Shown piece by piece: positions 1 to 12,424 of a DNA stretch of 64,000 nucleotides (within the stretch, counting starts at the first letter, position 1; each line of letters starts with the position of its first letter). The stretch spans positions 19,211 through 83,210 of the forward strand of contig JALJEE010002473.1 of the NCBI GenBank assembly GCA_023231475.1. Direction: 5' to 3'. The translations under genes were made by a program, and so were the position numbers. This DNA comes from Seison nebaliae. Taxonomy: Eukaryota > Rotifera > Pararotatoria > Seisonacea > Seisonidae. The notes beneath the pieces are model-generated. The model saw nothing but the letters and a program-made list of their open reading frames with translations, was not told the origin of the DNA and made no database searches.

Positions 1-1461
1 AAATGATTTTGGGTATGTGGATATGACAATAATTGTACAATCGATTCATTGTGAATTAGTTCAGATTTCACCTATTTATCGTTCTATCATTAATTTGATT
101 CAATTATGTTTGAAACATTATTCATTCGGTATTATTCATACGATGTCTCATCTATGTCTCAATATCAAGTTAGATTGTTTTTCTTCCAGTAAAGCGTATG
201 ATTTGTTATTACATAATATCGCTTATATCTCTTAAATATCTATTTAATTTAGTTATAATGAAATCAAATCCGAGAAACAAATCTCTTCAGGGCAAATTTA
301 AAAGAGAAGAAGATAATTCACTGTACAAGCTATCAGTGATAAGTTTCCTTCCAATGTGAACATGGAATAATAAAAGTAATTTCGTATATTGAAAAAATAA
401 TAAGGAGGACAAAGGCCGGATATTAAATTTTTTCTGAAAAAATAGGAACTAAAATCTTAAGAGTAGAATAAGTACCTATAAGGCACACTAGAAGAGGTGT
501 CATTTTTCCCGACGTTAATTTACCTCTCATGTGGCATTGTCTCTCAAATTCCAAACAAAATTTCACGACATTTTTCTACTTTCATTATATGTCATTTAAA
601 AAAATTACTTCCATGAAATCATGAAGTTCATTGAATGACCTTCGGATTACATATTCACAACAAATAACATAATAATAATGGTGCCATCTTATGCTGCATA
701 GACAAGTTCCATTTGTCTTTCGTACTTTCGCATGGGTGTCATATGATAATTAATTTATCATTATCAATTTGCCCATGTTTTTATGAACTATTTTGCTCAA
801 TTTTCTTCTATTTTGCAGATTTAAATTTATACTAATTAATTGTTAATCCATTAACCCGTTACGTACAATAAGAAAAAAATGCAGGAAAAAAATAATACAA
901 AATCATGTATAACATGTATATTAAAATTTATTAAAAATGTAAAATTATATATATAATTGATGTATATAATTTTCCTAATTGTGTTTCAATCTTCACATAC
1001 AATTGTTTAAGAGAATTACATATATATACTGTATATATATCACGGTTGTGTGTCGAGCACGGTTTACCACAATGCAAACTTTGGTATATTAGAAAAAACA
1101 TTATACTCCAATGGACATTCGAACTCAGACACCATGTCGGGCATAATTAATTCTGTTTTTTTATATTTATTCTAAAAAAAATTTATTCGAAATGTCTCAT
1201 TTCTTTCAGTTTTCTCCAATAGACACTTATAGTCATGCAGTCTAAAAATCCCAAATCGAAAGATCGTGCAACATTATCGATAACAGGATCGATTTTTGCA
1301 TTACATTATTGTAACTTTTTTATTTATTTTCTTTTAAATTTAAGACGTGGAATCCCCATAGGGCAAAGCATAAAGAAAGTTAAGAAGCGAAAATAAATTG
1401 TAACAGGATATAATATGGCGAGATAGTAAATTCTCTTCAGATGAATACGAATATGGGATAA
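1..1461. other. AT-rich stretch without a supported gene
   Basis: I see no coding region I can support here. An open frame of 72 codons starts at 17, but it has no recognisable domain and no convincing splice partners. The rest is AT-rich spacer with short TA runs around 940-1040. A stretch near 1110 faintly resembles a tRNA B box on the minus strand but has no A box. Confidence 0.5.
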
Positions 1462-2224
1462 AATAATAAAGTTGTCAATAAGTGCTTTGAAGCCTGCCAT
1501 TACGATAGGATACTGAAGAACATAACATTAGCTGGACCGTTGAAATTTTCAAAATCTGTAGATGAGGGAAAGATGATTACAAAAAAAACTATTTACGATA
1601 AGAACGACCTAAGTAGGTCATATATGAAAATATTTCATTTCGTCTTAAAAGACGCGTCATCTATAAATGAAAGGATAAGTTTCAATTCCGAGTCCGTTAA
1701 CACAAGTCTCTCTTCAGAAATTTCCATAACGCAGTATGACAAAATGTCCAAAATTCTTTCAAAATACCCTCACGAACCCATCGAAGTGCAAATAAGATGT
1801 TGAAGAATCCACCGAATTACTATTCGGTGTACGATACTAACAGCGTGTCACATCATTCTTAGATGAGCATTAGGAGATAATTTATTTATTTATTTATTTA
1901 TTAATTAGAATTTCCGTTGGGATAAACGTTAGTGATAATTTAGTGACCAGAAAGGAAAGAATAAATGTAGTTAATCAAAGTTCCGATAAAATGGATAACA
2001 ACATAGGAAAAATCATTCGGAGGGCAATAGATTTTGAAACACAAAATACCATAAACAGAGAAACAAAATACATCAATGGATTGTTGAATAAAAGAAGTCT
2101 AAGGAAGTTGGAAATAAGTGCACCAAATCCATCTAATGTCGACTGGATCCGTCTCGGAATTCGAAGGAGCAACAGAAGGTTGATCAATCACAACCGTATG
2201 TTGTACAACCTGACATTTATGTAA
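1462..2224 (+). CDS. possible two-exon hypothetical gene, 5' end not found
   Basis: Not recognised. A frame is open from 1462 with no ATG near its start. It joins in frame to a second open stretch if the GT at 1799 is spliced to the AG ending at 1943, a 145-base intron. The joined product would be about 200 residues, basic, rich in Lys, Arg, Asn and Ser, with no membrane segment. The second half ends in an Arg/Asn-rich tail before TAA at 2222-2224. The absent start codon means an upstream exon, a degenerate gene, or a chance open frame. This intron would also be longer than most in the window. Confidence 0.22.
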
Positions 2225-4185
2225 TAAAACAATTGTACTCGGGAAAAAATAAAACACAGGATCTGAGATCAGTAGAGCCAACTATGTTGAGAAAAAAGTA
2301 AGCACTACGATGTGTGAAACATGTTCATCGACCGCACATAAGAATAGCAATTTTCTTCTGAAATTTTTTCTTTTCCCATTTTGCTTACTTTTAAACATTT
2401 TAAGCTTAAGTTTCTAAACTCCCGCCAATCTGTCGAAGTGTTATGGCTCCCGATCCCAATCTCGACAAATCGTATAAAATTAATGTAAAATGTCATAAAA
2501 TAAAAATATTTTAGATTTTTGAAAATGTGCAAATAATTTTATATTAATTTTTAGTTTATATTCCAATGATACTGAAATCTGTTTAAAATTTTTTAATAAT
2601 GAACCGTTTGTTTATTATTAGAAACATAGAAGAAAGTTCAAGTATGTTTGGTTGGGAATATGTAACGATTATTATATTATATACAAATCAGTTGTTATTA
2701 TAAAATAAGATATGAAAAATATATATCAAAACTAGATATTATACTTAATATATAATTTATAGTTCTTGGATAGGTACAAAAAATTCGCATACGTATTCTA
2801 TATTCCAATTAGTACGAAAAATATTTTTTAACTTGATGAAAATAATATTTTTCAATTCAGCTTGAATGATGGAATCTTCATATGATAAGTTACAAATTGC
2901 ACTATAATTACCCTAATAATTAGTTAAAATTCGGTTGTTAATAATATTTACTTACGTAAATACTAATGATGAGATTTATTGACAATACAAAAGATATATC
3001 ATTAAAGAATAATCAAAAATAATAGGACGAATGTGGAATAAGCGAGTTTCAATTGAGAAGATAAATTTATTACATTTTTATTTTGACAACCTCCTAATTT
3101 TTATTGGAGGAGTTTTATTATTTTGAATTTTCTCCTGTTATTTAACATATCCAAAATTTCGATAATCTTTATTCTTTAGTTTCGTTACTATAATATTCTT
3201 ACCATAATTTACGGAGTTAAATTGGAACCATGATATCGACATTAGAAGGAAACTATTGGGTTATCTTTTTTTTTTGAACTTTGTTTAGATCTTAAATTTG
3301 TTAGACAAAATTAAATTTTCCAAGAGGAAAGAAGTTTTAAAATAATACACATAAGTTATAAAAGTCTACAGCTTTTGCTATTGCTTTTCTTGAGTTCTCT
3401 TCAGTCGGACAAATAAGTGTGAAAATGGCGGGATATTTGTCATATTTTTATTTTTCGAATTCATTTCTTTGAATTATAACTGTGAATCATAATTTGCATA
3501 ATAACAAATCATTGAGTTATAATAGTTAGAGAGTAATTGTAGTATGGCTTACAATAGTCATAATGTAGACACATAATGTAGTTGAATTTGAATAAGTTTT
3601 CAGGATGATCTGAGCCGGTAGGTCAGCGTAGTTCCCTAACTAGACTATGAATAGGTAAACTAGATTTTAATTATTATGTCCTGAGAAAATTCTTCCTTCC
3701 TTTCAATCTTCAAAAGGCACAATGATTAATTTTCCTCAGCGTATGTCACCAACATCCTTTCACTGCTCATTAAAAGTAGAAGCACAATTGAACAGGAATG
3801 TAGATTTCATATTATTTATATAACTATATGTTTCTACCGTATAAAAATGAATATGATATTCCTACAAAATGTTATTGATTCTTATTATTCAGTTTTATCG
3901 TCATATTTCACAACTTCTTTCTTATTTACAATTAGTTCTAAGAATAATTTTTCTTCAATTAATGAAATGTTCAAAAATTTGTTATCTTTTATTAATTAAC
4001 TATTGATGCCAAATGAAATGTGCTAACTTTCCTACATGAAATCAACAAACATCAACTTAAATTAATTTCCCACTTATGGAAATGTATTTTTTATTATTTC
4101 TATCATTCAACATTGCCAAACAATGAAAGATATGAGGTATGAAGTGAATCATAATCATCTTTTCGTCGCTCCATTCACTTAAGCG
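2225..4185. other. intergenic, no supported gene
   Basis: This is an AT-rich spacer upstream of the globin gene. The only structured element I noticed is a TATA-like sequence at 3357-3367. Its first eleven bases (TATAAAAGTCT) match the globin TATA region at 4186. A short 15-codon open frame begins at 3425 behind it. No domain-bearing frame was found. Confidence 0.5.
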
Positions 4186-4193
4186 TATAAAAG
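4186..4193 (+). promoter_or_regulatory. TATA box of the globin gene
   Basis: TATAAAAG lies 129 bases upstream of the globin ATG at 4315, with a long A/T-rich leader between. The position fits a TATA box giving a 5' UTR of about 100 bases. Assignment rests on sequence and position only. Confidence 0.5.
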
Positions 4194-4314
4194 TCTGTCA
4201 GCTGAACTGAATTTCTTGAAAAATTTTTCTCAATTATTTTCAATTAAAATATAAAATTCTTCAAATTTTATGTGGAAACTTTGAATAGAAAATTTTTAAA
4301 CATTCCAACAAAGA

Positions 4315-5246
4315 ATGAAACAGGAAAAAATGGTCTCCTTCTTACGTTATTGTTGCATGAATACGGAAGTTGCCGACGTTGAAAAGAAATCGGTTTCTAT
4401 GGAAGCGATGGAACAGAAGAAAGCATTAATCTCACAGATGGAATCAAACATCAAAGTTCATTCAGTTGCTGAAACGAAGTGTCACTTAAGGTCTTCTTCT
4501 TTAAAGTTTTTAAAATGATTTTTAACGGCAATTTGTTTAGATCGATTCATAATGAGAAAGATGTATCTGTGGTTTGTGATGATAACATTGATTGTATATC
4601 GATGGATCTCATCACTAAATTGACATTTAAACAACGTTACCAATTGAGAGCATCATGGAAAGGTATTAGACGCGACTTTGATTCGACAGCAAGTACAATG
4701 TTTGGAAGGTTGAAAATTGGCTCTTGGAATTTTTTTCACTAGTTTTTTTCAAAAAGCCTTTTTGAGAATAATGAAGATATTCGAGAGAAGTTTCAGAAAT
4801 TTGGGAATTACAATCAATCGAATATCTATTCATCTGAAAGTTTCAAAGAACATGCATTAATTATAACGGCGGCAATCGATAAGGTTAAGATAAGAATTAT
4901 TAGACATAATATTTAAAAGAAAAGTTTAGGTTGTAACAATCTTACATCATCAATCATCATATGAATATTTGTTTCGTTTGGGCCAATTTCACATTTCGAA
5001 AAATTTAGATCCGGAAGTATTTCAAGTTTGTTTGTTTCATATAAACAATTAACAATATCTCGTTTGTTATTCACGTTCGTCTCATTTCAGTTATTAAAGA
5101 AGCCTTTTCTCCATGCCGTCAAAAACAGTTTAGATGAACGATATACATTAAACATGCAAAATATCTACTCACATTTAATTGATTATATCATTAACACAAT
5201 GATCGAAGGATTACAATTCTCGTTAAATAAACGTCAAAAAGAATAA
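4315..5246 (+). CDS. globin with long N-terminal extension, five exons
   Basis: Heme-binding globin, reconstructed as exons 4315-4478, 4541-4708, 4757-4883, 4930-5025 and 5091-5246. All junctions are GT...AG and in frame, giving 236 residues. Residues 1-80 are an extension with adjacent cysteines at 13-14. The globin fold starts near Leu82 with the helix-A Trp94 (R-A-S-W-K). Phe123 or Phe126 is the likely CD1 phenylalanine. His143 (F-K-E-H-A) fits the distal E7 position and His174 (L-G-Q-F-H) the proximal F8 ligand, followed by the usual L-x-P-E-x-F pattern. Both heme-contact histidines are present, so the protein should bind heme. Invertebrate globins with N-terminal extensions are often neuronal or membrane-attached; that role is inference here. 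There is no signal peptide. A TATA box lies upstream at 4186. Confidence 0.85.
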
Positions 5247-7115
5247 AAATGGTTTTATCAAAATAGAATTTTTCAATTAATGTGATAACAATTTTCTTTC
5301 ATCATTCGATTATATTTAAAATTAAATTTTATCTTCTTTCTTTTCCTACACTTGTTAAATGAGAATTGACATATTGTTTACTGCACTCAACATTCTCTTC
5401 TGATTATGTCATTATGTATTCGACTTCTATTAATGTTCAATGAATTTTAGTAAGGTCTCCTTCGGAAATCAAGGGGAAACATGGCACAAATATATCCTAC
5501 TTACCGACTCTAAGAATGGATATACAAGCACACATTGAATTTAATCATGATCGAACATTAATTCCTCATGTTTTTCTCCTAAACTCTGATTTGTGCTCTT
5601 TGACTTCTGCTTAACTGATTTGTGCAATTCATCTTCTATTCAACTCGATTTATTATATAAGTCTTTTTTTTTCGATAGAAGAAAAATATTTCAAGTAAAT
5701 TCTACAAATTTAGATGATTCGTTAAAGAGATGATCTGACATGAATTTCCAACTATATCATTTTTTTTTTAATATTCTGATGTCTTGACGATAAGAGAGGA
5801 GAATGGAAACATTTTATTCTGTTTCATCGATAAGATTTCATATAATAGTTTATAATGTCACGGTAATTAAATGGGAAATAAGAGACGAACTCAATTATCC
5901 AAAGAGAAGAATAGAAGAACGATACAATAAATAGGATGCATGTTTGTTTCGACTAAAGTATTTTTTGAAGATGACTCATTTTAGATCATAAGAATAAGAT
6001 CAATTAGAAAATTAATGAGTATGCAGAATGGATGCGCGAAAATGATGTGAAAATTATCGTTAGATGAACATTCCAATCCAACAACTATTCATTATTCATA
6101 ACTAGTTCATTACAAATTGAATCATCAATGGGAAAAAAGTGGAGAGATAATGGAACGGATATTCTTTTTTCCATAAACTTGTGCGAAAAACACGATATAT
6201 TATCATCGATTAATTTAATTATATTTCCCAATAACATAGTGCGTACCTTTAAACATCTTTTATTTGATCATCGTTCTAAATGAAATTTTCACAAATCCAT
6301 AAGAGCGCATCTTATTTTTTTTAAATAAAACATGTAATTATAATACGAAGACTGGTTAATTACATAAGCGATTTATTTGAGGAGAATTGAATTATTCTCA
6401 TTTATGAAGAAATTCCTTCTTATATGACGGTCTTACTTTTCAATCACGCTAATTTTATCGCCCTAATATTTCGTCTCCTTATTTTTCGGATTTGGACATT
6501 TTGTAAGTTTTCAAACGGGCAATTTGCCTCCTTATCTTTAATTCACCGAGTTTAATGAAAAATAACGACGAAATCATCTAATTGTTGAAATATCACTAAA
6601 TTGATTATGTAAAATTCCCGAAATCACCGAATTTGTTGATATAAGGAGAGTTCTTTTTTTAAAGTCACGAACTGTCCGAATGGGAAAAATAAAAAGACGA
6701 AATATAAGGGTGATGAAATTGCCGCGTAATATCTTACCAACCGAACGTATTATATTAGAGGTCCTTTATTCCTTTTGTTGTTATCTGAACTATGTGCATT
6801 TTGTGAAGAAAAGACAAGCAATTGAGGAAGGACTAGTCAAATAAATAGAGAAACAGAGAAATATTAATCGATAGATTATTTAGTTGAGTTTCTCTTTAAA
6901 ATTGTTTACTCATACACTGATGGAATATGCAAGATTATTATAAACATTACTTCTTCCATTACTTACTTACTTGTTAGTTGAATCTCTCTCACTTTAATAT
7001 TCTACTAACCTTGTGAAAAGATTATTTAAAAATATGATATTTAGTATGATTTAAAAATTGTCAGGATTTTCTCAAAATTGTCAAATCTCTTCTGACAAAA
7101 GATTGATTCTAATTA
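5247..7115. other. intergenic, no supported gene
   Basis: AT-rich sequence downstream of globin. Both strands are interrupted by stops throughout and I recognise no exon, RNA gene or repeat family in it. Confidence 0.5.
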
Positions 7116-7609
7116 ATGAATCAAAATCAAAAATTCTTACAACTATATCCATCTCCCATACAATTAGTAGTTTCAATCATTGAACATCGATTCAAAGGAC
7201 TGTCCTCTAAGGACATTGAAATTTTAGGTTATAAGAATGATAGCAAAAAGAACCTTCAAAATTTACTGATCATCTTATGTGTAAATTTCTGGGAATGTTC
7301 GATCTCATGGTAAATTTTTTTCACTTCCGTTCAAATTTCAACTGTTTGTAATTTACTGTTGTAATTTCTTTGGCTTTGTTATTTCATTATCTTTTACACC
7401 GAAATCCTTATGATGTATTTATCGACCATATAACAGAAAAGTACGTTTATTGCTCGAATATGGGAAACCTTTCAACAGATTATTTATCATTTTATTTCTG
7501 TGGATACTGGAATCTTCCGATTTTCTTATTCCTTCTTTTAACCAATGTAATTCTACTCTCCAATCACGTTTTTATATCTCAAATTTTGTCTATCTACTTT
7601 CATTCCTGA
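7116..7609 (+). CDS. possible membrane-protein exons, unresolved
   Basis: Not recognised. Two open stretches lie close together. One is at 7116-7313, with ATG, 65 codons and mixed charge. The other is at 7370-7609; it is rich in Phe, Leu, Tyr and Ile and contains one or two likely membrane helices near its C-terminus. A GT at 7279-7280 could serve as a donor, but I could not find an acceptor that joins the two with confidence. They may be exons of one small membrane protein or unrelated open frames. Confidence 0.22.
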
Positions 7610-8240
7610 ATCTTTAAGAACCGCAGTGAATCAGACCAAATCTCCCAGTTTCAATAATCATCAGCTGGGTTATCCTTTTTGCTTTTAAATTTATTCTGCG
7701 GGAATTTGTTGTCTTAAGTTTAAAAATTGGATTAAGGCTATCACTAAATCTACTAGCAAAGTATACATGTTCGAAGTATGTAGAGTTGCAAATGCTTTTC
7801 ATATTTTTCCTTGGAAACATATAGGTTTCTTAATTCGGGAGAAATTTAAATGTAGCAGAAACTTTCTGTTCTACTAATTTAATGCAAATTATATATTTTC
7901 GAATGTTCTTCTTTCACGGAAATAACTTCTTATAAATTATTTGGTTTACATTATTATATTTCTATTTCATTGAATTAAAGTAAATTTAACAATTTTATGT
8001 AGGAAGGTTCATCGAGGGATAAAGAAACATATAGAAATAATTACATAGTTTTTATTGGAATTATTTTTTTCTTAATTCATTTACAACAATAAAATTTTTT
8101 ATACATTTCTTATAGAAAGTTGTTTCATATTAGAATTCAAATTTTTACTAAATCAACATGAATAACAAATTTACAACACCGTTTTAAGATCGATATGGAT
8201 ATTATTATTATTTTATAAATTAAACAAACGTTAAAAGAAT

Positions 8241-8546
8241 ATGTCACTAATCAATTCCCAAAATATACTAACGAATACAACTGTATTCACCTACACATCT
8301 CCTATTGATCATACGGGTCTATATATCGGTTTGGTATTGATTGTTACATTAATCGTCTTTTCCACCTATGTCACATTAATGCTATGGAGACGTCATAAAA
8401 AAAAGAGAAAGTTAAATCGTATACCTTCAATTGATATGGATACTGTTTTCGACGAAAAGTCAAGACCATCCGCGTTAGTTTCAGAATTTGGTGGAAACAA
8501 TGAGAAAAAATTTAATCAAAAACAATCATACCAGCAAAATAAATAA
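8241..8546 (+). CDS. small single-pass membrane protein, hypothetical
   Basis: A 101-residue open frame with its own ATG. Residues 1-25 are polar with Asn/Thr (possible glycosylation sites). One hydrophobic segment spans about residues 27-49 (Y-I-G-L-V-L-I-V-T-L-I-V). It is followed by a strongly basic stop-transfer stretch (R-R-H-K-K-K-R-K) and an acidic, Gln/Asn-rich tail. This layout fits a signal-anchor protein with an outside N-terminus. No family was recognised. It could also be the last exon of a longer receptor whose upstream exons I missed. Confidence 0.4.
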   Translation: MSLINSQNILTNTTVFTYTSPIDHTGLYIGLVLIVTLIVFSTYVTLMLWRRHKKKRKLNRIPSIDMDTVFDEKSRPSALVSEFGGNNEKKFNQKQSYQQNK

Positions 8547-8659
8547 AAACAACAACAATTTAAAAAGTTTCTCAGAAGAAAATGTTTAACAACAGCAAAA
8601 AAATTTCATATTCCCAATTCCATTGATCTTGTATCAGAAGTTTAGATAAAAACTAAATA

Positions 8660-11611
8660 TTATTCAGTTTCGATAATTTTCTCCAATTCAGGTTTGTCGA
8701 TCAGTTTTAATTTTTCTGCGCAATAACTCATCTCCACTCCCACAATCTCTTCGTTTGACCGTTTTGGTAAATGAAGACAAATGTAAGGTATCCAATCGTT
8801 CTAAAATATTTTCTTTATTTCATAATATTTATCAAAATTTAACGAACCACATTCACCGATTGAACAAGAACATATCTGTCTGATTTCACTATACAATTAT
8901 TTCCAATTATCTTAAACTGATTTTTTGTAGTCTCTTCGAACCTATATATATTTTTGTTGGCACTTGAATGTAAACCATAGATCGGATGTGCACAACGATC
9001 TCCCATCTTCTAAAAAAGATTTATTTAAATTTTTTCATAATAAATTTCGTACATAACATTTCTAGTTTTCTCTAACGAGAAATGAGTTTTGACATTTTTG
9101 GAACATGGACATCTCGTAAATAATGTCGATTTTTTTGGTCTTGGTAAATGTCGACAATAACTCATTGGAGATTTCACTCCCATTGGTAATAAGTAACATT
9201 GTAGATGTTTTTGAATAAACGGTCTATTACATTCATCATCGCACTACATGAAATTTAGGAACTAAATAAATCTGATTTTAGAATTAATAACTTTTCTGTT
9301 ACTCACGTAACGATATTCCAGACAATGTCTAAAACATTTCTGTACTGATTGAACATCATTTCCTCCTTTACATCGATTTAATGGCAGATATCTTTCACTT
9401 CCATATTTAGTAATGACTTTACAAGAAATATTACGACGGATTATACCTTCACCACAATGTTTTGAACAAGAAGACCATTCCCCAACTAGTAATTCCGGTT
9501 CACAATCTATTCGATTACAAGGAATATATTTTGTAGCTATGTCATTTTCGAAGACAATGGAAATTCCTAAAAATTATTAAGTATAATAAATTTCCCAATT
9601 CCTAAAGAAAACCTTTACCACATCGAGCACTACACGGAGTTATACTTAAATTACGACCAAGTGGTAAATTAAGTGGAATGGCCTTGTTCTAAAAAATAAA
9701 TATTCATGAATCATTATCATTTTATGAAAATAAACTAATTCTGTTTTTTTTGTTGTTTGAAATATCGGACCATCATAAATGATTTTTTCTTTCTATTAGT
9801 AAAAAAAATGTAATGGATTGCAATTATTCAAATGAATTCAAACCGTTGTGAGAGGTTCGATGCTTGTCATTTTCGTAGTTTTCGGAGGTTTGGTGATATT
9901 ATCTCTTGAAAATGTTGTTGTAGAGGAAAAAGTTGTAGGAACTTTATAAGAAGGATCAGATGTTATTATGTGATCTTGTCTAAGTTTATGCCTATTTGGG
10001 TTTTTCGCTTAAAATATATTAGTTTTCGAACTGGAAATAAATGAGAAAAAATAATACTTCTCCATAATGCATTGTGATTCACAAATGGTAGTTCGATAAC
10101 CGGAATGTTTGTTATTTTATTTCCAATTTCATAATGAACCTTCACTCGATCTATTTTGACATACGACAAAATCTAATATAATCATAAGAAGAATAGAAAA
10201 AAATAAATTATTTGTAGAAAATATTCAAATTAAAACGTCGATAAAAATATCTTCAACGGTATATCCACGAATGGTAATATATTCGACATCTTTGACCCTT
10301 CTGTTACGATAATCACGTCTCCAATAATTGATTACTGTATTGTTCAAATAGAATTCACTGCTAAATGCAACATTGAAATCGTAATTGAAGATTTCTCTTG
10401 TTTTCGTCCTCAGTGCTTAAAAATAAAGTTTATGATAATTCTTTAAATACTAATGCTAAAAATGTTTAACCCAAAAATGTTTGGAGATATGGTTTTATTT
10501 TAATGATCTTCGCATAAGTTATACCTGGTTTTAGATGAAGCAATTCTTTATATTCATAATTTCCTATATTACTAAAAAATCTTAAAATTATAAATAGAAC
10601 TACAAGAACAAAGAAGGTAACGTAAATATATCGTTCGAAGTAACGTAACAATCATTATCATTTCCATCATTCGAACAACTATTACACTTATTCAACGTGA
10701 GTAATGGTTGAAGTACAGGTTTCGCCAAAATCGTTGATGTTGAAGGTTGCCCTATATAATTCTTGATAATTTGATATTCTGAAGTTGCATTTATAATGGT
10801 ACGGAATGTATTGAAGATTGTCCCATCACATCCAACCGGCTAAATGAGATAGATTGCAATTTTTAGTTTATTCAAAAAAACTTACTGTGCATTTGCCTTG
10901 GAAGCAAGTACCTTCCAAATTGCTATTTTTGGTTAAACATTTCATACCATCAGGAAGTAGAGAAATTCGTTGAAAACCTCTCGATTCATAATGAGATCGA
11001 CAATAAAGGTGACAATCGTCGAATACTGAGAAGTAAATTAAATTTTCGTAAATATTTCGTCATGGATATTCATCAGAATTTATGAAAAGAGAACCGTCGA
11101 GAAACACCGTGCTATTTGCAAAATTTTTCAGAGCAAATTGTTTCTTACATAAATCATCTCGTTGCTTTCCCATATGTTGGTCTCGATAACATTCCTAATC
11201 ATTATATAACATTATTAAAATGAAAAATAGTTGTTCAATTTTTCAAATGAAGTTAACTTGAAAATGACAAAATTTTAAATCTAAAACTTTCCCAATTTCA
11301 TCTCCATTCCCACCGCAATAAGATCTATCGACTATCCTCTCTTTTCTGTTAGAACTACTAAATTTTTGAACTCCTCGAATACATCGACGTATGCGTTTCG
11401 AGAACATCTTCGTACAACTAGATTCGCATGTCTCCCATTTCATCCATCTCGACCAATAATATGTCTAGATTTATCTTATAAATCATTTTATTTAATATTA
11501 AAATTATTTAACTATTTTCGTTCTTATTCTTGGTGATGTGGTATCGGTCGTATGAGTGGGCTCCATAAAACTTTTCCCGATTAGTACTAACAGAAAGAAG
11601 GTAGAATGCAT
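8660..11611 (-). CDS. ADAMTS-like secreted matrix protein, downstream copy
   Basis: Secreted ADAMTSL/punctin-type protein without a metalloprotease domain. Exon 1 (11611-11513, 33 codons) starts with a signal peptide (M-H-S-T-F-F-L-L-V-L-I-G). It joins in phase 0 to 11464-11258, a thrombospondin type 1 repeat with the W-S-R-W-M-K-W and C-E-S-S-C signature. Further exons near 11200-10870 form the ADAMTS cysteine-rich module (D-C-H-L-Y-C-R, L-P-D-G-M-K-C, V-G-C-D-G). Next comes C-N-S-C, standing in for the usual C-G-V-C-G-G. A spacer (about 10.6-9.7 kb) leads to more TSP1 repeats near 9.65-9.1 kb (E-W-S-S-C-S-K-H-C-G-E-G). The last exon ends with TAA at 8660. In animals these proteins act in matrix and synapse organisation. 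It lies directly downstream of a paralogue in the same orientation. Internal exon limits are approximate. Confidence 0.75.
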
Positions 11612-12424
11612 CCTCTAGTCTTAATTTGCTTAAATTGAAAAATAATCTCAATTACCTTTTTACACGAAAACCATAAAATTTTCTTTAAGAATCTTTAGAA
11701 GAAAAATAAATTGTGAAATAAATATCTTTGAATTGAATTGGTAGATTAATCATTTCGTTTTCATGAGATCCTCATTTATTAATAGAAATACGTCTGAAAA
11801 AGATTTTTGTTAAATTCTTAACGGAAATATTTCCGTTTCATTAAATTCTCCCATGTGTTCAAATAAAATTGTTACATATTCATGTAGTTGTAATAAAAGT
11901 TTCGTTATAAGATAAGATAAGCGGAATCACTGTAAATTATTTGATGGGAACTTTTTAACATTTACAACAACCATTTTCATTCCATTTCAATTATGTAAGT
12001 TTATTCCAAACACAACTATAATTTACGTGAGTTGTTTCAAATGATCTATCTATAATAATGACAAGGTGCTTCTACTCACGTAGGAAAGGCGACTAGTTGT
12101 GAGAATAATTTTCAATAAAAACAGTTCCAACAACTCAAAAAAATAAATGAACATATATTGAGTTGAAAATGAGAATTTTTTGTAATTTTATTTTATTTGA
12201 AGTTTTCAATAAGAAAAGAATGGAATCGTCTTTGACGTATCCGTAATGATGAATGTGAAGATTGAACATAAAGGCACGTAAAATGGAAGAATTATGTTAT
12301 TTGAAGTTTGATGAATCGGCAGTTAGAAAGTTATTGAAATTTATATACAAAATCAAATTGGTATTAAAATGGAATTGGAATGAGTGAATGTAATACATTT
12401 GAAGGTTATTTGAAGAGATTTTTT
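11612..12424. other. spacer between the two ADAMTS-like genes
   Basis: About 800 AT-rich bases between the stop of the upstream ADAMTS-like gene and the ATG of the downstream one. It must hold the 3' UTR of the first and the promoter of the second. I see no further exon. Confidence 0.45.

Noticed and set aside
17-235. 72-codon plus-strand frame at the window edge
   Set aside because: No domain, no supporting splice sites and a composition close to random AT-rich sequence. It could be the end of an upstream gene, but nothing shows it.
1100-1140. tRNA-like B box on the minus strand (GAGTTCGAATGTCC)
   Set aside because: No A box at the right distance, no cloverleaf stems and very AT-rich flanks.
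2099-2281. Minus-strand frames opposite the hypothetical gene at 1.5-2.2 kb
   Set aside because: They overlap each other and the sense frame, with no start context or domain.
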